Positions 8,303-17,609 of a stretch of DNA of 64,000 nucleotides are shown here, piece after piece (the first letter of the stretch is position 1; each line of letters starts with the position of its first letter). Both the position numbers and the translations under genes were made by a program. The notes under the pieces were generated by a model. It had not been told where the DNA came from and searched no databases. It was given only the letters and a program-made list of their open reading frames with translations. Source of the stretch: Ferrovaceae bacterium (lineage in GTDB: Bacteria; Pseudomonadota; Gammaproteobacteria; Burkholderiales; Ferrovaceae); the NCBI GenBank assembly GCA_027449685.1, contig DAIDLC010000004.1:62001-126000 (forward strand). Direction: 5' to 3'.

Positions 8303-10219
8303 CTAGGGCGCAACGCATAGGCAATGGGCCAGCACCAGGCTGCCCGGGCGCTGTTGATCCGAATTCACCCGTTCACCCAAAAGGCGCAAGAAATCCAGTG
8401 ACCCCTTCGTGCTCAGGGCAGGGGGGGTAGACCAGAGGTTCTGGGCGGCTCCGGGTGCTCCGGCCAACCACTGCCAACGCTGCGCTGCGGCCAACAAAGT
8501 GCGCAGGGCTCGGGCATTTTGCAGCAGAGCCAGCCAATGCTCCAGGCCACGGGGTGGTGGGTCCCGATAGTCCACCTGATAGGCCGAACCCAGATGAGCC
8601 CGCTGGGCGGCTGCCTGGATGGCGTCCTGAAGAGAGCCCAGGCGGTCCACCAGGTGCCGCTCCAGGGCTTGTTGTCCAGTCCACACGCGCCCCTGGGCCA
8701 CGGCTTCGATCTGTTCCCGAGGCTGTTTGCGTGCCACGGCAGTTTTTTGGGTGAAATCGGCGTAGAGATGATCCACGTTGCTTTGGATCATGGATTGCAG
8801 CCGGGGGTCCAGGGGGCGCAAGGGATTGGAGGCATCGCTCAGCCAGGTGGTGGTGACCCCGCCGGGGTGAATGCCCAGCTTGCCCATGAGCTTGTCGGCC
8901 GTGGGGAGCAGTGCAAATACCCCGATGGATCCGGTGACCGTGGTGGGGTCGGCAATCAGTTCGTCGGCCCCAAGGCCCATCCAGTAGCCCCCCGAAGCGG
9001 CCAGATTGCCCATGGAAACGACCACGGGCTTACCCGCGGCGCGGGTAAGCACCACTTCGCGTCGAATCAGCTCCGAGCCGTAGGCACTGCCACCCGGAGA
9101 GTTGATCCGGAGTACCAGGGCTTTCACCTGGGGGTCTTCCCGGGCCGTGCGGAGGAGGTCTGCAGTGCTCAGGCCCCCAATGGTTCCGGCTGCTGCTTCT
9201 CCGTCGTGGATTTCGCCCTCGGCCACGACCATGGCAATGTGCGCCCCCGCGCTGTCTGGTTTCAACTGGTCCAGATAGTCGTCCAGGGAAATCTGACGAA
9301 AATCATGCCCCTCGGAGTCGGCCACTCCTTCCTTGATTTGCGCCTGGCGCAAGTCCGAAGCCGTCTTGAGGACGTCCACCCAGTGCAGATCCAGGGCCAG
9401 ACGGGCTTCATCGCCGCCGGCTTGTTCCAGTAAATGGGGTAAGCGGGCAATCTCCTCGTTCAGAGTACCGGGGGCCAGATGGCGGGCCTGTTCCACCGTT
9501 TGGGTGTAGGAGAGCCACAGCGCGTCCAGCAACGTGTGATCGGCCTCCTGCGCCGCAGGCGAGGGCTCGTTGGCGATGAACGGTTCGCCAAAGCTTTTGT
9601 AGGTGCCCACGCGCACCAAATGCACGGTTACCCCCAGCTGGTCCAACGCGTCCCGATAGTAATTGCGGTAATGACCAAAACCCTCCAGTTCCACTTGCCC
9701 CATGGGGTCCAGAGCGACTTCGTCGGCATGCACCGCCAGATAGTATTGGCGCTGGTCATAATGACTGCTCCAGGCAATGACGCGCTTGTGATGAGCCCGA
9801 AAACGATCCAGTGCTGCCGCCACCTCGTGCAGGATGGGCAATCCGGTTACCCGCAGATCGTCCAGATGCAGGATGACGCGGGTAATTTTGGCGTCCTGCC
9901 CGGCCGCATCCAGAGCCTGCAGCACATCGCGCAATTGAATATCTGCCTGCTGCTGAGGGTTGTTGGCCATTTGCGAGAGCAGCAAGCCATCGGCACTGGC
10001 TGCATGCTGTTCCACCAGTTGGCCACTCAAATCCAGGACCAGGGCTGTGTTGGCTTGCAAGCGGGGGGTACGATGCAGCAGGGCGTAGGTCAATACGCCC
10101 GCCAGAAGACACACAAACAGGAGATTGAGGGTTAGCCGTCGGGTAGCGTCCAGAGCGTGCCATAAAAACACCAACAACGCGCGTAACACGGTGAATAAGC
10201 CACGAAGAATCGGTTTCAT
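8303..10219 (-). CDS. sppA: Signal peptide peptidase SppA, 67K type
   Basis: 638 residues, the double-domain form as in E. coli (about 618). One N-terminal transmembrane anchor (LTLNLLFVCLLAGVLTYALL, about residues 28-48) holds two ClpP-like domains in the periplasm. The general-base lysine is in VGTYKSFGEPF in the N-terminal domain, and the nucleophilic serine is in NLAASGGYWMG in the C-terminal domain. This split catalytic dyad is characteristic of SppA. It degrades cleaved signal peptides in the inner membrane. The ATG overlaps the stop of the upstream psiE-like gene by 4 bases (ATGA), so the two are translationally coupled. Confidence 0.93.
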   Translation of the reverse strand: MKPILRGLFTVLRALLVFLWHALDATRRLTLNLLFVCLLAGVLTYALLHRTPRLQANTALVLDLSGQLVEQHAASADGLLLSQMANNPQQQADIQLRDVLQALDAAGQDAKITRVILHLDDLRVTGLPILHEVAAALDRFRAHHKRVIAWSSHYDQRQYYLAVHADEVALDPMGQVELEGFGHYRNYYRDALDQLGVTVHLVRVGTYKSFGEPFIANEPSPAAQEADHTLLDALWLSYTQTVEQARHLAPGTLNEEIARLPHLLEQAGGDEARLALDLHWVDVLKTASDLRQAQIKEGVADSEGHDFRQISLDDYLDQLKPDSAGAHIAMVVAEGEIHDGEAAAGTIGGLSTADLLRTAREDPQVKALVLRINSPGGSAYGSELIRREVVLTRAAGKPVVVSMGNLAASGGYWMGLGADELIADPTTVTGSIGVFALLPTADKLMGKLGIHPGGVTTTWLSDASNPLRPLDPRLQSMIQSNVDHLYADFTQKTAVARKQPREQIEAVAQGRVWTGQQALERHLVDRLGSLQDAIQAAAQRAHLGSAYQVDYRDPPPRGLEHWLALLQNARALRTLLAAAQRWQWLAGAPGAAQNLWSTPPALSTKGSLDFLRLLGERVNSDQQRPGSLVLAHCLCVAP

Positions 10220-10662
10220 TCCGGCGAATCACTCAGGGGAGTGAAGTAGATGGCGGCGATGCGTGCTCCCACCAGAACGGCCAGCAAAAAACCCAAGGCC
10301 AGAATGTCGCGCCAGTCCATGGAATGACTGTACAAGCCCATGAAAATATCCCGCAAAATAAAGACGATGGCCACCTCGGAAATGACCCGCATGCGAATGC
10401 GGTGAAATTCCAGATAATCGGTAAAGGTACGGAACAGTTCGATAAGCACGAAGACCGACAAGATGGAGCTGACCAGAGTTTGAATGGCGAATTCGTGGCG
10501 CAGGTTTTTAAGGGCGTCATACAGATCGAACAGGACGCCCAAAAAAGCCACGCCCAGGGTGATCAGCATGACTAGAATGAGAAACACGATGATCAGATCG
10601 ATGATGGTTCCATAGGAGCGCATCACCTGACCCTTGATGCCGCGAATGTGCGCAAAACGCAT
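10216..10662 (-). CDS. PsiE-family small membrane protein
   Basis: 148 residues from the ATG at 10662 (GGGAG about 11 bases upstream); the longer ORF uses a TTG and adds a polar tail with no counterpart. Four hydrophobic segments are visible (IIDLIIVFLILVMLITLGVA, TLVSSILSVFVLIEL, VISEVAIVFILRDIFMGLY, ILALGFLLAVLVGARIAAIYF), with FRTFTDYLEFHRIRMRVI between them, the layout of phosphate-starvation-inducible PsiE proteins. Biochemical function in the family is not established. It overlaps sppA by ATGA. A TATAAT-like element lies upstream on this strand near 10766. Confidence 0.8.
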   Translation of the reverse strand: MRFAHIRGIKGQVMRSYGTIIDLIIVFLILVMLITLGVAFLGVLFDLYDALKNLRHEFAIQTLVSSILSVFVLIELFRTFTDYLEFHRIRMRVISEVAIVFILRDIFMGLYSHSMDWRDILALGFLLAVLVGARIAAIYFTPLSDSPE

Positions 10663-10765
10663 GACTTCAAGCTCCCTTGTGGACGGGGGTGTTGATGATC
10701 TTACTTCCGGCAAACGCGGCCGCCATGGCCACCATGCCTTGCCAGAGGACCGATGGCGAGGTGCT

Positions 10766-10771
10766 ATTATA
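10766..10771 (-). promoter_or_regulatory. Possible -10 element for psiE-sppA
   Basis: The minus strand reads TATAAT here, about 104 bases upstream of the psiE-like start and just past the 3' end of the ABC permease gene. No good -35 hexamer is seen 17 bases further upstream, so the assignment is tentative. Confidence 0.3.
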
Positions 10772-10807
10772 GCCGTACTGCAGGTTTACGCCGGAATTGC
10801 CCCCAAC

Positions 10808-11917
10808 TTACCCCATATGGGTGCGAAAGCGCCAATGGGCGGTGCTCATGCTGGCCACTGCCAGCAGGGCCAGGGGCCAATACTGGGGCCAGAGCAGGGC
10901 GAGGCCAGCGCCCTCCAGAAAAACGCCCCGCACAATCACCAGAAAATACCGCATGGGATTGAGGAACGTGAGCCATTGCACCGGTTCTGGCATATTGGCA
11001 ATGGGGGTGGAAAACCCGGACAGGATGACTGCCGGAACCAAAAACAGGAATACCCCCAGCAGCCCCTGTTGCTGGGTGTTGGCCAAAGAGGAAATCATCA
11101 GGCCAAGGCCGATGGCCGCCCATAAAAACAGGATGATGCCCAATATCAGGGCGAGCAGACTGCCGGTGAAGGGGACATGAAACCAGACCACCACCAAGGT
11201 GGAAATGAGCCCGGCTTCCAGTAGGCCGATGATGAACCCTGGCAAGGCTTTTCCCAGCAATATTTCCAGCGGACGCAACGGACTGACCAGCAATTGGTCC
11301 AGCGTGCCCATTTCGCGCTCCCGGGCCACCGACAGGCCCGTGACCAGCAAGGTCACCACCAGTGTCAGCAAGGCCACGATGCCCGGGACGATAAACCAGC
11401 GCGAAATCAGATTGGGGTTATACCAGGCTCTGATTTCCGGGAGCGCGGGAGGTGCCGCCCAACCGTATTGGGCCATCCAGTCCTGATTGAACTGATTGAT
11501 GATGGCACTGACATCATTCAGGGCAATGGTGGCCGTATTGGAATTACGTCCATCGATGAGGACTTGGATCTGGCCCGACTGATGCTGCAGGATATTTTGG
11601 GTAAAGTGCGGCGCCACATGCAGTACCAGCAGGACTTTCTGGTTGTCGATCGAGGGCGCAATCTGGGATTCATGGCTGATGAAGACGGTTTGATGAAAGG
11701 TGGGCGAGCCTTCAAAATAAGCCACAAGCGTGCGCCCCACGGCCCCGGCATCTTCGTTATACACCGCGTAGGGAATCTGGTTCAAATCGAAAGTGGCCGC
11801 ATAACCAAACACCAACAATTGAATGAAGGGCGGGCCGATGAGCACCACCCGGCTGGCTTTGTCCTTGAGCAAGGCCAGGAATTCCTTGATGATCAGTGCC
11901 CAGATGCGTGCCAGCAT
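10808..11917 (-). CDS. ABC-2 type transporter permease (YhhJ/YbhR-like)
   Basis: 369 residues. An N-terminal transmembrane helix (IGPPFIQLLVFGYAATFDL) is followed by a large periplasmic loop (about residues 45-175), then five clustered helices with the ABC-2 signature REREMGTLDQLLVSPLRPLEILLGKALPGF. The C-terminal QWLTFLNPMRYFLVIVRGVFLEG is typical of YhhJ/YbhR permeases. It should form a heterodimeric export channel with the next-upstream permease, powered by the two-domain ATPase. Its ATG overlaps that gene's stop codon by one base (TGATG). It is the last gene of the five-gene efflux operon. Confidence 0.88.
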   Translation of the reverse strand: MLARIWALIIKEFLALLKDKASRVVLIGPPFIQLLVFGYAATFDLNQIPYAVYNEDAGAVGRTLVAYFEGSPTFHQTVFISHESQIAPSIDNQKVLLVLHVAPHFTQNILQHQSGQIQVLIDGRNSNTATIALNDVSAIINQFNQDWMAQYGWAAPPALPEIRAWYNPNLISRWFIVPGIVALLTLVVTLLVTGLSVAREREMGTLDQLLVSPLRPLEILLGKALPGFIIGLLEAGLISTLVVVWFHVPFTGSLLALILGIILFLWAAIGLGLMISSLANTQQQGLLGVFLFLVPAVILSGFSTPIANMPEPVQWLTFLNPMRYFLVIVRGVFLEGAGLALLWPQYWPLALLAVASMSTAHWRFRTHMG

Positions 11918-13035
11918 CAGTCCAGCCTTTTGCGCGATTGTCGCCAGGTCAAACCAAAGAAAATGAGCGCCATGAGCAACAGGGCAGCGGCGTTGGTAAG
12001 GATGACTTCTGGCACATTACCGGCCAGAAACAGGGTTTGCAACAGGGCCACAAAGTATCGGGCCGCAACGATATGGGTCATGAACTGGATGGGTTCGGGC
12101 ATGGAGCCAATGTCAAAAATGAAACCGGACAAAATGAAGGCAGGCAGAAAAGTGACGATGATGGCGATTTGCCCGGCCACAAACTGATTGCGTGCCACGG
12201 TGGAAATCAACAGTCCCATCCCCAGGGCCACCAGCAAAAACAGGGCCGATGCCAGAATCAGCAGGCCCAGACTGCCTTCCAGGGGAACCGCAAAGAGCCA
12301 CAGGGCCATGCAGACGGATAGGGCCATGCCCCCCATGCCCAGGAGAAAATAGGGGATCAGTTTGCCCAGTAACAGTTCCAGGAGCGATACCGGGGTGGCC
12401 ATGAGTGCTTCCATGGTCCCGCGCTCCCATTCCCGAGCCACCACCAGGGCGGTCAACAGGGCCCCGATCAGGGTCATGATGACAGCGATCAGACCGGGTA
12501 CCAGATAGTTTCGGCTGCGTAGGGCCGGGTTGAACCAGATGCGGTTTTCCAGCGTGGCAGGCAGGTGCAGGATTTGACCCGAACGGGTGGCGCGCTGTTG
12601 CAACCAGGTTTGCCATACGCCTTGCAGATAGCCCTCCAGCAGGCGTGCGGTATTGGCGTCCACCCCATTGACCAGGATGCCGAAGGGCGCAGTGCGTTGT
12701 TGCAGGAGCGCGCGGGTGAAGTCGCTGCGTAACCATAAAACGCCATCGACCTCATGGCGCATCAGGGCAGCGCGGGCCGCGGTCAATTGCGTGAAGGGAT
12801 GGATCTGAAAGTACGTGGACTGACTCAAACCGGCCACGAATTCATTGGTTTCCTGGGTGGGTTGTTCCACCACCACGGCCACAGGGACATGATGGGCATC
12901 CAGCGAGACGCCATAGCCAAACAGAAACAGCAAAAATACCGGCAGCACAAAGGCAATGGCAATGGCGGAAGGATCCCGCAGGATTTGCAAAAATTCCTTG
13001 CGTACCAGGGCGTGCAAGCGTTGGGCAGTGATCAT
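11917..13035 (-). CDS. ABC-2 type transporter permease (YbhS-like)
   Basis: 372 residues with the same architecture as its downstream neighbour: one N-terminal helix (IAIAFVLPVFLLFLFGYGVSLDA), a periplasmic loop, then a C-terminal membrane domain containing REWERGTMEALMATPVSLLELLLGKLIPYF. It pairs with the downstream permease to export a substrate, probably an organic cation, drug or detergent-like compound as for YbhFSR; the specificity is inference. Its ATG overlaps the stop of the ATPase gene (ATGA). Confidence 0.88.
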   Translation of the reverse strand: MITAQRLHALVRKEFLQILRDPSAIAIAFVLPVFLLFLFGYGVSLDAHHVPVAVVVEQPTQETNEFVAGLSQSTYFQIHPFTQLTAARAALMRHEVDGVLWLRSDFTRALLQQRTAPFGILVNGVDANTARLLEGYLQGVWQTWLQQRATRSGQILHLPATLENRIWFNPALRSRNYLVPGLIAVIMTLIGALLTALVVAREWERGTMEALMATPVSLLELLLGKLIPYFLLGMGGMALSVCMALWLFAVPLEGSLGLLILASALFLLVALGMGLLISTVARNQFVAGQIAIIVTFLPAFILSGFIFDIGSMPEPIQFMTHIVAARYFVALLQTLFLAGNVPEVILTNAAALLLMALIFFGLTWRQSRKRLD

Positions 13036-14846
13036 GAGGCGCGCCGCAAGGGGGATTCATGCTGCTGAATGAGGGTGATGAAGGCCTCTTCCATGGAGGG
13101 CTGGGCTTGATCCGGGCGTGCCGCCAGAGCACGCACGCTTTGTGGGGTGCCCTGGGCCAGAATTTCGCCCAGGGACATGAGCACCAGTTGATCGCAATAT
13201 TCTGCTTCCTCCATGAAATGGGTGGTGATCATCACCGTGACCCCGCTGTCGGCCAGCTGGTTGATGCGCTTCCAGAAATCGCGACGGGCCAAAGGGTCCA
13301 CCCCTGAAGTGGGTTCATCCAGAAACAGGATGAGCGGTTGGTGCATCAAGGCACAGGCCAAAGCCAGACGCTGTTTGAAGCCCAGGGGTAGATCCTGGCT
13401 ATTGGCCAGGGCGAAGGGGGTCAGTTCGAATTCGTCGAGGGCCCATTGGATGCGCGCTGTTTTATGTGCTCCACGCAATCCGTACAGGGCGGAGAAAAAG
13501 GCAAGGTTTTGCAATACGCTTAAATGCCCATACAGGGAAAACTTTTGGGCCACATAGCCGATGTTGCGACGAGCTTGGGCTGCTGCTCGGCCCAGTTGCT
13601 CTCCCGCCACGCGCAGGGTGCCCGCAGTGGGGGATAACAATCCGCAAAGCATGTTGAAGGTGGTGGTCTTGCCCGCCCCATTGGCCCCTAGCAGACCGAA
13701 AATCTGTCCCCGAAGCACCGTGAAACTGATCCCCTTCACCGCCACGAATTCCCCAAAACGTCGAATCAAGTCATGTACCTCGATCACCGGTTCGGGGCTG
13801 AAGGTGGGTCCAGTGGCCTGAATGGGCTGGGTCAGTGGTTCGGGCCGGGGGGGTGATACGCTGGGGACGGCGCTGGGGATGGCTTTGGGGGTGGCTTTGG
13901 GGGTGGCCTCAGAGGCTGCGCCGCTGTGCTGTGCCTGATACAGGCGCACCACGAAGGCGTCTTCAAAGCGGGGGGCAATGGGCATCCATTGCTCGGGGGG
14001 CTGTGGGAGCGCCTGGGGCTCGCGGCAGACCACCCGCACGCCCTCTGCCTGAATCGTGGCATCCAGCACCCCGGTGCGCTGCCGCAGGCGGGACTGCAAG
14101 AGGCGGCGCGACAGGCCCGGTTGGGTCACCAAAAAACAGCACCCCTGCAGAGGAGCCGTCAGCACGGGATGCGGCGCATGCTCCAGGAGTTGGCCTTGGT
14201 GCAGCAGGAGAAGGTCATCACAGCGTTCGGCCTCGTCCAGGTATGCGGTGCTCACCAATACGCTCAACCCCTGGTGGCGCAGCCCCAGAATGATTTGCCA
14301 CAACTCCCGCCGCGAGATGGGGTCTACGCCCACGGTGGGCTCATCGAGCAACAACAGGGCAGGGGCCCGCAGCAGGGCACAGGCCAAACCCAGTTTTTGC
14401 TTCATTCCTCCGGACAGTTGGCCCGCACGGCGCGCTCCAAAGGGCCCCAGAGCGGTCAGAGCCAGCAATTCCTGTTGCCGGGCCCGTTGCCGGGATGGTT
14501 CCAGGCCTTGCAGGGCCGCGTAAAGATCCAGATTTTCTTGCACCGTCAATTCTTCATACAGCCCGAAGCGTTGTGGCATATAGCCAATCAGCTGCTGAAT
14601 CTGTGCCCCTTGGGTGCGGCTGTTCAGGCCCAGTACCTGGACTTCTCCCTGATCGGGATGAAACAGGCTGGCAGCCAGGCGCATGAGGGTGGTTTTGCCC
14701 GCTCCATCGGGCCCCAGCAAGCCGGTAACGCGCCCCTGGGCCACCTGGGCCGTGACCGCATTCAGGGCCAGAACCCGCTGTCCCGCACGTTGAAACCATT
14801 TGCTGCAGCCTTGCAGTTCTACCACTGCCGGGGTGGCGCTACTCAT
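13032..14846 (-). CDS. Two-domain ABC transporter ATPase (YbhF-like)
   Basis: 604 residues with two nucleotide-binding domains. NBD1 (about 7-230) has the Walker A variant GPDGAGKTT, signature LSGGMKQKLGLA and Walker B LLLLDEPTVGVDP. NBD2 (about 350-590) has GANGAGKTT, a degenerate signature LPLGFKQRLALA (LSGG replaced by LPLG) and LFLDEPTSGVDP. They are joined by a linker with a short tandem pattern (ATPKATPKAIPSAVPS). The fused organisation and the D in the first Walker A match YbhF-type ATPases. It begins 3 bases after the HlyD gene's stop and overlaps the next permease gene by ATGA. Confidence 0.92.
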   Translation of the reverse strand: MSSATPAVVELQGCSKWFQRAGQRVLALNAVTAQVAQGRVTGLLGPDGAGKTTLMRLAASLFHPDQGEVQVLGLNSRTQGAQIQQLIGYMPQRFGLYEELTVQENLDLYAALQGLEPSRQRARQQELLALTALGPFGARRAGQLSGGMKQKLGLACALLRAPALLLLDEPTVGVDPISRRELWQIILGLRHQGLSVLVSTAYLDEAERCDDLLLLHQGQLLEHAPHPVLTAPLQGCCFLVTQPGLSRRLLQSRLRQRTGVLDATIQAEGVRVVCREPQALPQPPEQWMPIAPRFEDAFVVRLYQAQHSGAASEATPKATPKAIPSAVPSVSPPRPEPLTQPIQATGPTFSPEPVIEVHDLIRRFGEFVAVKGISFTVLRGQIFGLLGANGAGKTTTFNMLCGLLSPTAGTLRVAGEQLGRAAAQARRNIGYVAQKFSLYGHLSVLQNLAFFSALYGLRGAHKTARIQWALDEFELTPFALANSQDLPLGFKQRLALACALMHQPLILFLDEPTSGVDPLARRDFWKRINQLADSGVTVMITTHFMEEAEYCDQLVLMSLGEILAQGTPQSVRALAARPDQAQPSMEEAFITLIQQHESPLRRAS

Positions 14847-14849
14847 GGC

Positions 14850-15938
14850 TTATGATCCGCAACCATGGGGGGGCGTATTCTCCTGGACGGCATCGAGGGG
14901 TATGAGCACGGTGGTGGGCATGCCCAGACGTAGGCGATGGCCTGGGTTACAGGCATAAACGCGCAAGCGATACATGAGTTCGGTGCGTAGTTCGGGAGTT
15001 TCTACGGTTTTGGGCGTGAATTCGGCGGTGGGGGAAATGAAACCGACCCAGGCTTGGATCCGTTCGCCGGGCCATGAGTCACTTTCAATCCAGGCGCGCG
15101 TACCGGATTTGACCCGGCCCAGGGCCTTTTCTGGAAGCCAGGCCCGTATCCATACGGGATCATCCAGGGCCAGGGTGAGTACCGGTGTTTGCGGCGAGGC
15201 CATATCTCCGGGTTCCATGATGCGGGCCTGGACGATTCCGGCTTCGGGGGCCACCACCCGGGTGTCCACCATGTCCCTTTCGCTCAGAGCCAGGCTGGCC
15301 CGGTCGGCTTCCAGCGTTTGCCGGGCACTGGCAATATCCTCTTTGCGAGGACCCAAGAGAGCCAATCGGAGCGCTTGCTGGGTATGGTCCAGGGTGGCCT
15401 GGGCGGTTTTCAGGGTGGTTTCAGCGTTATCCAGACTCTGTTGGGGTACGAAGTGTTGGCGTTCCAGCGCCCGTTGGCGCTGCGCGCCAAGTTGCGCCAC
15501 GTCCAGATTGGCCTGGGCTGCAGCCACATCGGCCCGGGCCTGGGCAATTTCTTCCGGGCGCGAGCCGGCCAGCAGGCGCGCCAGGATCTGGGCCTGGGCT
15601 TCCACCTGGGCCTGGGAGCGGCGCAGGGCCTGGCGAAACCGTTCGGGCTCCAGTTCGGCCAAAACCTGACCGGGGCGCACCGTATCGCCCTCTTGCACCA
15701 GCACGCGGGCAATGCGCCCCGAATCCTGAAAGGCGATTTGGGTTTGCCGAATGTCCACGTTGCCATACAGCTTGATGAAGCCGGAAGGGGCCGGATGAAG
15801 CTGGGGGTAGATGAACCGGGCCAGACCGACCAACACAACCAGCAAAATGGGTAGCAGCAGAAGGCGTTTCAGTTTTTTCCGGCGCTGGGGGGGCGGGGTC
15901 TTGCTGGGGGCGGACGCCTCGCTGGGGGGTTGGTTCAT
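14850..15938 (-). CDS. HlyD-family periplasmic adaptor (membrane fusion protein, YbhG-like)
   Basis: 362 residues from the ATG at 15938, preceded by AAGGAC at 10 bases; the ORF-track start at 15968 lacks this. A proline-rich cytoplasmic tail precedes a single transmembrane helix (LLLLPILLVVLVGLARFIYP). Next come a biotinyl-lipoyl half (GRIARVLVQEGDTVRPGQVLAELEP), a long alpha-helical hairpin rich in Ala, Gln and Arg (about 110-210), and the second lipoyl half with beta-barrel domain. It bridges the ABC permeases to a TolC-type channel. It directly precedes the ATPase gene. Confidence 0.9.
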   Translation of the reverse strand: MNQPPSEASAPSKTPPPQRRKKLKRLLLLPILLVVLVGLARFIYPQLHPAPSGFIKLYGNVDIRQTQIAFQDSGRIARVLVQEGDTVRPGQVLAELEPERFRQALRRSQAQVEAQAQILARLLAGSRPEEIAQARADVAAAQANLDVAQLGAQRQRALERQHFVPQQSLDNAETTLKTAQATLDHTQQALRLALLGPRKEDIASARQTLEADRASLALSERDMVDTRVVAPEAGIVQARIMEPGDMASPQTPVLTLALDDPVWIRAWLPEKALGRVKSGTRAWIESDSWPGERIQAWVGFISPTAEFTPKTVETPELRTELMYRLRVYACNPGHRLRLGMPTTVLIPLDAVQENTPPHGCGS

Positions 15939-16009
15939 GGGAAGAAGTCCTTTCAGGGATGAGGCCACCGGAAAAGCAGCACGGCAGATGCTTCGGAAGT
16001 GACCAAAGA

Positions 16010-17365
16010 TCAGGGCGGGAGCGGATGTGTTGGGTCGTGCAACAGCGCGTTGACCGATTCCAGATCGGCCACGGTCAGGATGCCGGCGGCGGCTTTGAGG
16101 GTGATGCGCGCCATGACATGGTTATACAGCGCCTGATTGTAGGTCTGCTCGCTGCGGATATAGTCGGTGGCGATATTGAGGACGTCCACAATGGAACGGG
16201 TTCCCACTTCATAGCCGGTGCGGGTGCCTTCCAGTGAAATCTTGCTGGAGGCCACTTGCGTCTTGGCCGCTTCCAGTTCGGCCACGCTATCCTCCAGATT
16301 CAAAAAGGCCGTTTGCGTGTTGAGCGTGACCTGATCGCGCACGCCCTGTAATTCTTGCAGGCTGGCGCGCGCCTGGGCCTGGGCCTGGTCCACGGTGGCG
16401 CTGATCTGGCCCCCGTCAAACAAGGGCATGGTCAGGTTCAGGCTGGCCCCCTTCTGGTTGATATCCAGATTGGGAAAGGGCGCGCCCATCACATGCTGAG
16501 AGATACCCTGCACATTGACCACCGGCCAACGCGCCCGTCGATTGAATTCCACCTGTTCCTGGGCAATGCGCAGTTGCGCTTCGTTTTGATGGATGAGGGG
16601 CTGGTTTTGCAGTGCGGATGCTACCCAGTCCGCACTCTTGTCGGGCTGGGGAAGCAGGGGTTGGAATGAGCCCAGATCGGCCAAGGTGCCGGTTTCCTGA
16701 TGGGTTAGGCGTTGTAATGCGCGCCGTGCCACGGTAACGGCATTATGGGCCCGGATGCGCTCGGAGCGGGCAGCGTCGAGCCGCGCCTGGGCCTCGTGCA
16801 CGGCAATCACATCTCCTGTGCCCACTTCCAGGGTGGCACGGGTTTGCTGATTGAGGGTGTCCAGCAACTTTTCCTGCTCTTCGGCCACGCGATTTTGCGC
16901 CTCGGCCTGCAATACGCCAAAGTAGGCGTTGGACAATTTGAGCGCTAACTGTTGCTGACTGTAGACCAAGGCTGCTTCACTGGCCTGAATCCGGTTGTCG
17001 GCCTGGGCCAGTGCGGTCCAGGCCTGGCCGTTGAATACCGTCTGCGTCAAATTGACGCTGAAGTTGTTGGAAGGGTAACTTTGTGAAATGGGGTTTCCCA
17101 GGCCGGTTATGCCTGCAGTGTTTTCACCAAAGCCGGCGCTCAAGCCCATGTGCGGCCACCAGGCGGAACGAGCCAGCGGTCGGCTTTGCAAATCGGCGTC
17201 GAGATTGGCTTGCGCCTGGGCCAGGGTGGGGTCGGAGTGCAGGGCCCATTGCCAGCTTTGTAAAAGGTTTTCTGCCTGGCAAGAGACGGCCCCAAACCCT
17301 GTTAGAAGGATCAGCAAAGCTGCCAGCCCGCGGGCGGGGCACCGTGTTGTTGAACACCAGGACAT
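16010..17365 (-). CDS. TolC-family outer membrane efflux protein
   Basis: 451 residues from the ATG at 17365, chosen because it begins a good signal peptide (LAALLILLTGFGAVSCQAEN). An in-frame GTG at 17401 adds 12 residues; neither has a strong ribosome-binding site. The mature protein shows the internal TolC duplication: two alpha-helical coiled-coil halves with LSNAYFGVLQAEAQNRVAEEQ in the first and TQTAFLNLEDSVAELEAAK in the second, plus GTRSIVDVLN late in the sequence. It is the outer membrane exit duct for the downstream HlyD-ABC system and is first in that operon. Confidence 0.9.
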   Translation of the reverse strand: MSWCSTTRCPARGLAALLILLTGFGAVSCQAENLLQSWQWALHSDPTLAQAQANLDADLQSRPLARSAWWPHMGLSAGFGENTAGITGLGNPISQSYPSNNFSVNLTQTVFNGQAWTALAQADNRIQASEAALVYSQQQLALKLSNAYFGVLQAEAQNRVAEEQEKLLDTLNQQTRATLEVGTGDVIAVHEAQARLDAARSERIRAHNAVTVARRALQRLTHQETGTLADLGSFQPLLPQPDKSADWVASALQNQPLIHQNEAQLRIAQEQVEFNRRARWPVVNVQGISQHVMGAPFPNLDINQKGASLNLTMPLFDGGQISATVDQAQAQARASLQELQGVRDQVTLNTQTAFLNLEDSVAELEAAKTQVASSKISLEGTRTGYEVGTRSIVDVLNIATDYIRSEQTYNQALYNHVMARITLKAAAGILTVADLESVNALLHDPTHPLPP

Positions 17366-17609
17366 GTCAGAAAACCATCGTGTAGGGTCAGGAAGAAGCA
17401 CTTACCGCTTCAATTCTACCTCAAGCAGGTGCTCTCTGGAGAAGAATGCCACGCGTTGCAGGCAGCCCGGGTGCAAGGGCAGCATGGATGGCAGGACCGC
17501 GGGGATGGGTGCATGGCTCTCGCAAAACGGGGATTTGCCGTACAATGCCCGTTGGAGTGTAGGCAATCTTTTGTCCAAACGGGTGACGGGATTTTCCGGG
17601 GGCTGGGCG

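Noticed and set aside
13032-14846. Degenerate Walker A (GPDGAGKTT) and NBD2 signature (LPLGF) as signs of a dead ATPase
   Set aside because: The Asp variant is, as far as I recall, usual in YbhF-type ATPases, and one full composite site could suffice, so loss of function is not implied.
17088-17609. N-terminal extension of the PAS-GGDEF-EAL ORF
   Set aside because: It is antisense to the TolC-family gene and its own promoter region; the PAS domain starts just after the ATG at 17610.
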